Positions 10,755 to 20,170 of a stretch of 26,461 nucleotides of DNA are shown piece after piece. Made by a program: the position numbers and the translations under genes. The notes under the pieces were generated by a model. The model did not search any database and was not told the origin of the DNA. It was given only the letters and a program-made list of their open reading frames with translations. The DNA is from Beroe ovata (lineage: Eukaryota > Ctenophora > Nuda > Beroida > Beroidae). The stretch covers positions 11,288 through 37,748 of the forward strand of contig CAMPET010000236.1 of assembly GCA_946803715.1 (NCBI GenBank), written 5' to 3'. Within the stretch, counting starts at the first letter, position 1; each line of letters starts with the position of its first letter.

Positions 10755-13700
10755 ATGAATATGGCGTTCATGTTCTCAAGAAATCTTTTTTCCATGCAAA
10801 GATTATTCACTTTGGCCAGGGGATTGTCCAACTTTCAGAAACAAAAAGCAATTGATGATTTAGTTTCACATCATCAATCTATATCTTCACCTCTTGGACA
10901 GGAGCACAAGATAAGGGTAATTTGTATGACTATTGAACTGTCACAAATGATTCTGATCACGTGACAGCTTTCTTGATTTCCATTGGTTGTATTTGTGATC
11001 TCATTGGTCAATTGGTGTCATGTGATCGTAAGCAAAGTTTCAAATGCCTACAAGTTGAAAACTGTCGATATGTACACAATGCACATTGCACATTATAAAT
11101 CAACGTCTGTTGTGATCTACATTGACTATTTTTAGAATAATGTGATACGATCTTTTGGTTGAGCATTTTGAAATTTTACGCTTCACTCCATCTGTTTCTT
11201 CAAATCCAAATTTGAAACTACCTGGTCTTCCAAGCCACGCGCAGAGCAGTTTGCCTGCGTGCTACGTCAAATTATAATTATATCATAACTTCTGGCGTGA
11301 GGGATACGTGCAACACACTCAGTTTTTCTATAAGAAACTCTATAAGAAACTGAGCCTAGGATTTCCGAAAATTTAAGAAACTTAGCCTAGAATTCAGGAA
11401 AAATTAAGAAACTCCGTTGAACTACAATTAAGAAACTAGGAAACTTTGAGCCTAAAATTCTCAAATTTGAGTACATAATCCTAGTACAACGATAATTCTA
11501 TCAGCAGAAAACGTCTGGCTTCTGGGGGCTGCACCCCGAGACCCCCGCCCCTTCACTTTTGACCGTATATCACACATCTGCACTTCTTATCGGCATTTTG
11601 AGGACACCTATAATATAGACTTCTAAATTTAGTATAACTATGTTGAGATTTTGATGGAAGTTTCGAAAATTGATATAGGATACAGGAATAAGAAACCACT
11701 TAAGAAACTTGTAGGCTCAAAATGCGGAAAAATAAGAAACCTCTAGCCTAGGATTTCAATAAGTTTCTTATAAAAAAACTGATGTAATGCACGAACGCAG
11801 TGAGGGCGAGCACATATCACGAAAACAGCCAGAAGGTATTATGTGTTATAATACTCTCCGGGCATTATTTCTGCTAATAATGCACGCTATCTATTTCTGA
11901 TAATGGTGCTCGCAGTGCAAGATTATACTAGCTAATACCTTCGTTGTTTTGACTGCTCTCTTTCCGGGACAGACTATATATTTTTTGTTTTGAAATATAT
12001 ATATCTGTTTTATATATCACATGGAGAATATTATAACGCCATAATACAGTGCTCATCTCGCGAATTATGAACTTGTTGGAACACCAGTTTTTTCGGATAA
12101 GTAGTAGTACAGTTTACAGAAAAATCAAGACTTCATGTTCATCTTTTCCAATTAATGACAGATCCCTCAGCGTGATCCGAAAGGGGTATTTACCAATGCC
12201 GAGTTGAGACTCTCTGATATCGAGATCATAGGATTCGACTATGACTACACTCTGGCATCATATAGTAGAGCCCTCGAGGCAACTATCTTTGATATGATTG
12301 TTGACAAACTGGTCAAAACAAGGAACTATCCAGAGGTGAATAAGCCGTGTTTTCATCTTATACGAGTTTATATCTCTTATAAGAGTTTATTATCTCTGTG
12401 ATTGTAAGGAGGTAACTATAATTAACAAGGCCTTCATTTATGTTTTTGACAGGAATTGTATGGATTGAAATATGACCAGAACTTTCTTGCACGAGGCACC
12501 CACTATGACATAAATGAGGGAGTTTTCATGAAGGTAACGAGATATGAACCATCACAATACTGTCAGAATGAAAGTCAAATCAATCCACCATGCAACACTA
12601 AATGTTTTTCATAATATGTTTAACACTCTTTCACCAATTTACCACAGGTAGATGCGTATCACAGGATACAACACCAAACAGTGCATCGATGTTTCAAAAA
12701 GCTCGAGGAATCAGAAATACAAGAGTTGTATCCAGGCAAGAGAATATTCTTCAAGAAAAATGTAATCAACTGCGATCGATTATAATAATGCCGGTTTTTT
12801 CTATTTAGAAATGATCTGTCTTACTTCAGCTGCTCGGTTGGGGATAATTTATCTCTTAACCCATAACTTATTTCGTAGGGAGTATCTGCAAGATTCAGGC
12901 AAATTGTTGACATATTTGAACTGCCCCAACTATATGCTTGGTGTTCGGTTCTCAACTATCTCCAATCAAATGTGCTCACAACGCATCCGTGCATAGTGTT
13001 TGAAGATGTTAACACAGTTACACATGACCTGCATGTGCAGGGTAAACTGCACATGCACATCACTGAAAATATTGGCGAATATTTGAAACCAGATCCTTCG
13101 CTTGCCATGATGTTGAAAATGCTCAGAAGTGAGGATAAGCAGCTTTTCGTTCTCACTAACAGGTGTGCAATATTGTCAATCATCGTGCCAATTTGGGTGT
13201 CTATAATTGTATCGATAGGTCGATATCCACAACCATAATTACTCTCGCAGTCCGTTCAACTTTATCGATGTGGGCATGCAGCTGATCATAGGGAGCGACT
13301 GGAGGGACTACTTCGATGTGATAATGTGTCTGTCGAGAAAACCCAAGTTTTTTGAGGATAAGTATCGTGTTTTCAGAAAATTGTCCAGAGATGGCGTCCC
13401 TTCATTTGGTGAAGTGAAACGGTTCAAAAAGGGTATGTTTTTGAGCAGCACTGTACTTGATATTACGGATCACTACTTTTTTCTCGATGATCACTACTGT
13501 TTTTCTCGATGAATTGAAACCTCGCCCAAATACCCACCGGTTCTTTTTTGACAGGTGAGATCTACTGCGAGGGTAATATTAGAGATTTGCTACTGTTCAC
13601 GGGATGGAAGAACAACAAGATACTTTACTTTGGGGATCAGATGTACGCTGACCTCGCAGAGCCAATTCTTAACCTCGGCTGGCACACAGGTTTGGACACA

Positions 13701-14493
13701 CTCGCGGCAACTCGGGCAAGGAGGGCACTAGGAATTCGTGAATAAGCGATATTAATATGTCAATCAGTCAATATTAATATGCCAATATTAGAGCCGAGAT
13801 GGTATGAAAAAAGAAATGGGTATTGGGTAGTCGAATGGTAGGATGTGAACGATCCGACAATGCCATATTGCCTGCAGTAACCATGTACCCAGGAGCGATT
13901 ATCCGTGAATTAGATGAGGAGATCACTCTACTGAACAGTAGCAGATACCAGGATCTACTATTCGAACTGAACCAACTGGACTACCTAATCAGAGAAATAC
14001 AGAAGTTCCTGCCTGACTCTACCGCACTGGAGTACACGGACCAGTGGTGTGCCCAACGGAAAGAGGTAATACACCTGCCACTCAGATACCACTTTCCCAT
14101 TCCGTGTGTGTGATTCAGTGTTTTGTGGGGTGATTGTTCATTGTGTCACTATTATGAAACTGTGTATAACGTCATGAAGTACATGTACATTGTACATGAT
14201 TACTACTTGTATATGATGTACTGCTGTACTATTATACATGTACCCTCTACGTCATGTACATGATTGTGTATGATTGTGTATTATTTACACAGGTACGAGC
14301 AGACTTGCTCTCCCTACACTCTAGTCGGTTTGGTAGTGTGTTTAGGACGCACCTCAACACCACACTCTTCTACCGTCGACTATCCCGATTTGCGGAGATC
14401 TATACCTCGGACTTGACGAATTTGATGGGCTACCATCCGGCACATTATCGATTCTCCCCGATAAGACAAAATCTACCTCATGAGTTGACTTGA
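10755..14493 (+). CDS. NT5DC2/3-like 5'-nucleotidase domain protein (HAD family), nine exons
   Basis: Exons: 10755-10916, 12162-12335, 12453-12533, 12648-12761, 12879-13162, 13251-13432, 13555-13689, 13893-14065 and 14293-14493. All junctions are GT-AG and phase-consistent, giving 501 residues. Residues 1-54 are Arg/Phe/Leu-rich, like a mitochondrial presequence. HAD motif I is FDYDYTLA (nucleophile Asp80, acid/base Asp82), motif II is LFVLTNS (about 266-272) and motif IV is YFGDQMYADL (Asp360, Asp365). The C-terminus (FGSVFRTHLNTTLFYRRLSR) is typical of NT5DC2/NT5DC3, members of the cytosolic IMP/GMP-nucleotidase superfamily. Catalytic residues are intact, but the physiological substrate of the family is not settled. 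Exon 1 is the least certain: it was chosen because its ATG, presequence-like content, donor and phase all fit IPQRDPKG in exon 2. The linker between ELYPG and VSARF looks several residues shorter than in vertebrates. No clean AATAAA was seen downstream. Confidence 0.9.
11284..11841 (+). mobile_element. MITE in NT5DC intron 1, interrupted by a second element
   Basis: The outer parts match the 86-bp solo element at 17674-17759. The left end is ACTTCTGGCGTGAGGGATAC (11287-11306). The right part starts at TAATGCACGAAC and ends GCCAGAAGGTATTA (11828-11841). Between them sits the inner element at 11320-11781. A more decayed relative seems to follow near 11865-11960 (TAATACCTTC, then TGTTTTGACTG). 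The solo copy has termini fitting a TA target duplication; here the left end is altered. Confidence 0.75.
11320..11781 (+). mobile_element. Inner non-autonomous element, 20-bp terminal inverted repeats
   Basis: Left terminus CAGTTTTTCTATAAGAAACT (11320-11339) and right terminus AGTTTCTTATAAAAAAACTG (11762-11781) are reverse complements with one mismatch. The 462-bp interior is studded with TAAGAAACT and AGCCTAGGATT-like sub-repeats in both orientations, and has a GC-rich core near 11520-11550 (GGGGGCTGCACCCCGAGACC). No transposase frame is present. I could not see a clear target duplication. It explains much of the unusual length of NT5DC intron 1 (1,245 bp). Confidence 0.75.
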
Positions 14494-15814
14494 AGTAGTG
14501 GTGGATTGGCAAATTATTGAACATCTTTCGTTATACCTAGTAAAACTTTTTTATTTATTTGTTGACACTATTGGAATGATGTGGCTAATTTCAGGGACAT
14601 TTCATCGTTTATAATGAACGACACATTTGTTATGGAGAAAAGATATGAATGACACTTAATTTCGAATCGAATTGTGATTTCAACTGTATTTTGTACACTC
14701 ATACTGTTTCATACTATAAAATGTCTCCGTTTCTTAGCACAATGAGTGTGCTAACTCAATAACAGGAAAGTAAATAGGGAGTCTATAATGAGTATCAATC
14801 ATTTACATCAAACTGGTAGAACCTTGTACGTTGGAATGTCCAGGCTTAGCTCAGTGTCAGGCGTGCAAATTTCCCTGTAACATGTATATGTTCTGTTGCT
14901 ATGGTTTAAATGTGCAGAAATGTATAGATGTGACGATTATTGAAAGTTGTCAAGATGCGACAGTTAAGAAGGTTTATTGCTGCGGTGTATGACATTCCAC
15001 AAAATGGACTTTATGTAACGCGCGGTTGCCGAACAGAATTTTATTGCTAAGCTGTGCGCGGCGCGGCAAGTTATTTACGTAACGTACGTAACGTATATAT
15101 GTACGCACGTACCATCAAATCGAAATTATAGATCAGAAGACTCGATCATGATTGTAGCTGAAAATCCTAACTCATTGATAAGTCATGTGAGTGCAAGGAA
15201 ATACACTGGTCTTTTTCGGCGTGGCGAGCCCGGACCCGTGCTCTAAATGCTCATAAGTGTACTGCTTCTTTTTTTAGGTTAGATTTGGAGTCAAGTGATT
15301 AGTGAGGCATGAGTGAAGCACGTCTGGCTTATTGGCCATACTCAGCATATCAGTCAAAACCAAGAAGCTCTAGGATAACAACCAAAAAATCGAGCTTTAA
15401 AATGTAAATATTTGACTTTAAAATGTCCGATTATTTGCTGAAGGAATCACAATAACAATTCGCGCGCAAACTACGCAGAATTGCGTTATCATAAAATGTC
15501 GCACAAAGTGCTAACCATGCTAAACGGTATACTACATCTAGGATTGATCTCCGCGCGCGCCGCATAATCACCTGTTGGTCATGATCACTAGAAGCTTTTA
15601 GCTTGGACGTCAAGTACTATTTTATGCATGTGAAATATCAATTATCGCGATTGCTCGGCTCAGTGTTATGATTCGATTTGATGTGAAAGTTGACACAAAC
15701 TACTTTGAGGTGGTGCGCATCATGCGATATGAAATTATGATTTGAGATTTCTGTATGTGATCCAGGATCCTTGACAGTAGTCAATTGACATTAAACACGA
15801 TATTATGCAAAAAC
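14494..15814. other. Convergent intergenic region
   Basis: This 1.3-kb spacer lies between the 3' ends of the NT5DC gene (+) and the coiled-coil gene (-), so it should hold both 3'-UTRs. I found no coding exon, no RNA gene and no clean AATAAA signal for either gene. A GC-rich patch near 15040-15065 and GTACGTAACGTA-type alternating runs near 15075-15110 are the only local features. Confidence 0.6.
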
Positions 15815-18129
15815 TTACTTTTTGACGGGCAGCACAACAGCCTTTTCCCTTGCTTTCCCTTTCATAGCACTGAAATGAAGTATCATGAGTAACAGTACTG
15901 ATGTAAGATATGATGTGACACCACCAAATATCTGCTCGTACGACACTACCAAGTTCCAAATTGCAAGTTCCAAAATGCAAGTTCCAAAATGCAAACATGA
16001 GATGTGGACAGTCATACAGCTTACCTGACTTCTGCTTTCAGTTTCTCAATTTCTCTTTCAGTCTCAGCGATGCTGTCCCTGTGAAGCTTCATCTCCAGTT
16101 GCATGACTTTGTTCTGATGCGCGAGTTCCCGTAGTGTATCTGGTATATTCTTCACAGCCGTGGCTGTAAGTGCTGCTTGTATCTCCTTGCATCTGGTGGG
16201 AGGACACTGTTTCAGCAATAATCGGACCATCATGTCAAGAAGATTGGTGATACACTGGAGCTTATCGAACAGTGTCCGGTGCCGGTTTGAGTACCAATCT
16301 AATACCTCTTGTCGATAGTAGCATTCAAGTTTGTATGATGTCGTTCTACTAATTGTGCTAGTTCACTCCGCTCTGTCTTCTGTTCTGTGTTCAGATTTTC
16401 CTGTTCCATTCTCAATTCATTCACTCGAGCCACCCTCAAATGATACTCTTTATCAGTACCCTGAGTAAAATGATCGTGTGATGACAGAGCTGTATTACAT
16501 TGTGACAATTCTATTCTTTACCCGGGCAATTCCCCCACCTTGAACTTGAGCAAAACTTCGCATTCATTAGCCCTCTCTACAACTTTCTGATCTATGTCCC
16601 TGAACTCAGTCTCCAGTTTCTCCAGCTCTTCTGATGTGCGCTCCTTCGTCTCCTCCAGCCTCAACTTAGCCTGCTTCACGCTCTCCTCACTCTGGTTACG
16701 GATGTTACCAATAGCGCCCTGAGAATGCTCGTTTTGGAGTACGTGGTAATAATCACACAGAAAATGAAATAGAAAGAAATCCTTTTAATGCTCCCTGGGA
16801 ATCATCTGTGATAACTGAAATGACAGGGACATTCTCGAAATGGTGCCATCTGGGAAGAGGAGATGCTTGACAACTGACACTGCTATTGATGTATTGATAC
16901 CCAGATAGACATACCCTGAATCTCTCGTATTGTTGAAGTAGAGCTGTGACCTGGTCATGGACTTCGCCCTCATTCTCCTGTATAACACCCATCAGCTCCA
17001 AGTTACAGGTTACCAACTTACTCTGCATCTTCTGATACTGTTGTAACGTCTTCCGTCGTGCCTGAAAAATTGGGAGTGACTCTAGATTATGACAAGTTTC
17101 GTATGCGGTCTGTCCTCTGTCAATATCATATCGAATGATTCTGGATTCATACTTTTATCTGAAGTCTGACAATCTCAGTCTGTGGCGATGTTGGCCTCTC
17201 TGCAACACCAGCAGTTGGTGCTGTGCTGGGAGAAGACTTTAGTCCAGAACTCCGCTGCCATGCCTGCAATACATAATGCTTTATGCACAATTAGCATTTG
17301 ATGTGAACATTTGATATGAAAAGCATATCTGTTGTGAGTGTAATATTGTAGTATACCTCGTGGCTGATATATCCGGTGTTGTAACATCAAACATGTATTA
17401 TTTTGGGTGTTTTTCCCACACTTTTCGTATTATGCCACACTTTTCTGGTATTATGCCACACTTTTTTGGTATTATCCCACACTTTCTTGGAATTATCCCA
17501 CACTTTTTTGGTATCATCCCACACTTTTTTGGCATCATCCCACACTTTTTTGGTATTATCCCACACTTTTTTGGTATCATCCCACACTTTTTGGGTATTA
17601 AGTAACTCATGAGGATGTCTCAGCCGTTGAAATGTTGAAATGAAGCTTGCTTTCCAATCGTCACATAATTAGATAATACCTTCTGGCGTGAGGGATACGT
17701 GCGATAATGCACGAACAGTGAGGGCGAGCACGAATCACGAAAACAGCCAGAAGGTATTATGTGTTTATAACATTGTTACATCACACCTATTCGGTGCGTA
17801 TTGCCCAAATTTCACTCGGTGCGTATTGCCCAAATATGGCCAAATACGCACCTCATGGGTGTGATGTAACTATATATTATCCTGGCCTCAAACAGTTATT
17901 GCTTGCTCCTAGTCTAGGAAATCTAGTGAGTATTTACTGGAAATCATACATTATAAAATAGTGTTTAGACTCAGTTTAGACAGAGTCATCTGACATCTAT
18001 GTCATAATGCCAGATATTGCTACTACTTACTGAATAGTCTTCATATTCAGGGATTGTTCCCTTCTCTTGCAGGAATGCAGTCCTTACATCTTTTAGATCA
18101 GGTGTTTGATGACTTCCTTCCACACTCAT
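15815..18129 (-). CDS. Coiled-coil protein, probably C20orf96/DUF4618-like, six exons, frame break in exon 5
   Basis: Exons in transcription order: 18129-18031, 17263-17153, 17061-16915, 16718-16539, 16460-16025 and 15869-15815, all GT-AG. The ATG at 18129 opens MSVEGSHQTPDLKD and has an in-frame stop upstream. The product is about 342 residues, mostly heptad-rich helix with charged Glu/Lys/Gln repeats; typical segments are ALLQQYERF in exon 3 and DKEYHLRVARVNEL in exon 5. Length, order of blocks and the LLQQYE motif recall the DUF4618 family (human C20orf96, role poorly known). This is recall from memory, so moderate certainty. Exon 5 does not stay in one frame: the upstream frame ends at TAG 16301-16299, while downstream coding resumes one frame away near 16305 (VLDWYSNRHR). 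One missing base would repair it, as would an unusual 68-nt intron. Exon 6 ends VVLPVKK and stop. It is convergent with the NT5DC gene. Confidence 0.7.
15950..15991. repeat. 14-bp tandem repeat, three copies
   Basis: CAAGTTCCAAAATG is repeated three times, the first copy with one change. It lies inside the last intron of the minus-strand coiled-coil gene. Confidence 0.9.
17417..17600. repeat. 21-bp minisatellite, nine copies, intronic
   Basis: Nine tandem copies of CACACTTTTTTGGTATTATC plus C, the first 19 bp long and the last truncated, with mostly single-base variants. The unit length is a multiple of three, so five of six frames are open and read as heptapeptide repeats (for example IIPHFFG on plus, KKCGIIP on minus). 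It lies in the first intron of the coiled-coil gene, so translation is not expected. Confidence 0.95.
17674..17759 (+). mobile_element. Short MITE with 14-bp terminal inverted repeats
   Basis: TAATACCTTCTGGC (17674-17687) and GCCAGAAGGTATTA (17746-17759) are perfect reverse complements. Termini that read TA-ATACC and GGTAT-TA fit a TA target duplication, as in Tc1/mariner-type MITEs. It is the uninterrupted counterpart of the element at 11284-11841 and lies in the first intron of the coiled-coil gene. Confidence 0.85.
17775..17870 (+). mobile_element. Foldback MITE, 96 bp
   Basis: GTTACATCACACC at the left end and GGTGTGATGTAAC at the right end are exact inverted repeats. A second paired stretch, GGTGCGTATT and AATACGCACC, continues the stem. 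The string GGTGCGTATTGCCCAAAT is repeated directly inside. The element abuts the previous MITE with only 15 bp between them. Confidence 0.8.
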
Positions 18130-18700
18130 CTTACATCTTTCATAGTGTTGGAAATGTTTGGGTGAAATGATTAATGATCATGGTATGAAATTTAGTCCAA
18201 GTAGATAAAGACATCTAAATTCATGTGATCTGTAGCTCCTTTAGTCCTTCAAATACAATTCTGAATTCAAAATATCAGATAAAATATGACTCTGCAAAAT
18301 TAAAAATGCATGGAAATTTGTGGTTCATGTATCATGAGCATTGTATTTGTCATCTATTTTTGAGCAATGCAATGCAATTACAAATTAATGGCAGATCTAT
18401 ATTGTAATTTGGTTGTTTGTTTGTCTGTCTTTATGTCTGTCACTTAATGCACGTGCTGATTTTGAAGTTAAAGTGCGTGTTTCCATGGACACGTGCTATT
18501 ACCGTAATAGTGAACTGGGAGCTCATTTCTGATGATGGTTCTAGTTTGCACTGATGGAATGAATGCAAGTAGGTTCTGATTCAGTGATTCTCTTGAGTTG
18601 ACAGTTGTTGTTTCTGCTCTGCAATTATTCTTTTTCGACTCACATAAAATACAATGTAATTTTCAATAACAATACACTACACAAATTGAAACGATTAACG

Positions 18701-18879
18701 AAAGTCAGACAACAGAGCAAGCACCATTTTTGGTGCTTATTCGAAGAAATGGCTGAATTGTGATCTAGTGCTCCTTCATAAAATCATTGGTCAAATAAGT
18801 AGCTGTTGAATTTTGATCACAGGTCATGTTTAGCTGTCATTCTTCAGTAACGTCATGTTGTCGTTTCCAATGGGTAGTG
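18701..18879 (-). repeat. Dispersed repeat, copy B (inverted)
   Basis: The reverse complement aligns along its whole length with 10173-10360, with substitutions and small indels. It is followed on its far side by the inverted GC-rich portion at 19163-19290, in the same relative order as copy A and the tandem units. Confidence 0.75.
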
Positions 18880-18930
18880 TATCACGTCCACTTGGCATGG
18901 TGTTATAGTATTCAAATAAATGAACCTACT

Positions 18931-19008
18931 GTGTACATGTGTAAAGTTTTTGTCATGTTATAATTATAACATAGCGGCAACATGTAGTACAAAATTTTAC
19001 ATGTACAC
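18931..19008. repeat. Inverted repeat enclosing an 18-bp perfect palindrome
   Basis: GTGTACATGTGTAAAGTTTT (18931-18950) pairs imperfectly with AAAATTTTACATGTACAC (18991-19008). Between them ATGTTATAATTATAACAT (18955-18972) is a perfect palindrome. It is about 800 bp upstream of the coiled-coil gene's ATG. Confidence 0.8.
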
Positions 19009-19086
19009 AATTGCATAATTAATCATGTACGACGTACGTGTGTAAAATTCTGTGTACGGCATGTTGTCCGCTCTTCATTTCAATCT

Positions 19087-19150
19087 GAAAATTATATTTA
19101 TCTAAAAATTATATTTATCTAGAATAGAATAGAATAGAATAGAATAGAAT
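19087..19150. repeat. 17-bp duplication followed by (AGAAT)6
   Basis: AAAATTATATTTATCTA is present twice in tandem, and then AGAAT is repeated six times (19121-19150). The array ends 13 bp before the N at 19163. Confidence 0.85.
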
Positions 19151-19162
19151 GATTTTGACAGA

Positions 19163-19290
19163 NGCCTGGCGATGCTAAACCCAGCTGACGCAAAGCGCGC
19201 GCCAAAGCGGCAAGCATATTGAGCATCAGCGAAAATAATTTGCGGCGCGCGCAATGAAATTCTCGACAGGGGCCATCATCAAGTCATCAA
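19163..19290 (-). repeat. Inverted diverged copy of the GC-rich unit
   Basis: The segment from GCCTGGCGATGC to GAAATTCTCGACAGGGG, then ATCATCAAGTC, matches the reverse complement of about 8190-8310, including the GCGCGC run and the CGACAGGG string. It is much shorter than the units at 8024-9950, so it is a deleted copy. A single N sits at its edge. Confidence 0.65.
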
Positions 19291-19648
19291 CAGCCAATAA
19301 AAAATTTGACAAATAAATTTTGGTATCGAATTTTATGTTGGTAATGAAATTTCACACAATTTCACATGAAAAACTTTTCAGAGCAACTTGCAATGTCAGT
19401 GTCCCAGTTTCTGGAAAAGGACTCCGCAGGCGCAGAATTGGGAAATTCCAGTTCATTATCGTTTTTTATATTACATAAAGTAGGCACTACTCTGTTAAAT
19501 TCTAGTAGTCCAGCCCATCAAAGAAATTGATTTAAGATCAAATCTCCATAAAAATTGCCTGCATATCACTTATCTTGGTGTGACTCATTAAGATCTTGCT
19601 GCTCACCACAATGTTGAACTTAAGGGATCTTATTGGTGATCGAGTAAG

Positions 19649-19686
19649 CAGTTAGAGAAAAGTCTTTCAGTTAGAGAAAAGTCTTG
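19649..19686. repeat. 19-bp tandem duplication
   Basis: CAGTTAGAGAAAAGTCTTT is followed directly by the same sequence with a final G. Confidence 0.9.
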
Positions 19687-19893
19687 CAGATTTATTCTCA
19701 AAGGAATATTCTTTGAAATATATCTTTTGTTTGAAGTAGTAGCCTATAAGCAATGATCCTGTGTGAGCTAATGAGAGTGGCTTATGTCACAGGGCATTGC
19801 CAGACACTCTCAATTATTGTGAAGTTTACAGTGATGTTCTTTCATGCATCTTACTACATATAATTCTTACCTAACATTAGATATGAATGATAC

Positions 19894-19939
19894 CTGCTCT
19901 TAAGTTTTCCTGTTCTGGCATCTTCATTATGGATAGAAT
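19894..19939 (-). other. Exon-like segment on the minus strand
   Basis: A strong acceptor (TTTCATTTACAG) and a good donor (GCAG/GTATCA) bracket 46 bp that is open in one frame (MKMPEQENLRAG at its end). I could not join it in phase to the coiled-coil gene downstream. It may be a 5'-UTR exon of that gene, or chance. Confidence 0.2.
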
Positions 19940-20170
19940 CTGTAAATGAAAAACATGCCTCACTTTGATGCTGTCCAATCTTGGTCGCCATTAAATGTTG
20001 CGAAATGGATATCAGGTATCAATATGTCATGATAAACTTGAGTAATATATTTTGATCATTTGACGGAAGAATCTTTATTTAACATATATCTACTGAATAG
20101 ACTCAATGTGAGCAGTGTAGATAAAGACAGACCATTAACCATCTGACGCCACTATAGTTTTATCTTTCAG

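Larger units (their letters stand above)
18130..20170. other. Intergenic spacer between divergent genes
   Basis: This stretch separates the ATG of the minus-strand coiled-coil gene from the first recognised exon of the plus-strand gene. It should hold the promoters of both and the missing 5' exon(s) of the latter. Most of what I can name is repeat: the inverted copy of the dispersed element (18701-18879 and 19163-19290), an inverted repeat at 18931-19008, a pentamer array and a 19-bp duplication. A minus-strand exon-like segment lies at 19894-19939. Confidence 0.6.

Noticed and set aside
12067-12206. ATG at 12067 (MNLLEHQFFRISSS...) as the NT5DC first exon
   Set aside because: It looks like a transit peptide but is out of frame with exon 2 and has no room for an intron; the ATG at 10755 with its phase-0 donor fits.
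12602-12996. Plus-strand frames opening at 12602 and 12811 as separate genes
   Set aside because: They overlap NT5DC exons in the wrong frame or read through its introns; the exon chain explains the sequence better.
17175-17390. 71-codon minus-strand frame starting at 17390
   Set aside because: It reads through intron sequence and covers coding exon 2 of the coiled-coil gene in the wrong frame.
17360-17612. Five overlapping open frames of 64-81 codons on both strands
   Set aside because: All are products of the 21-bp intronic minisatellite, and the same bases are open in five frames.
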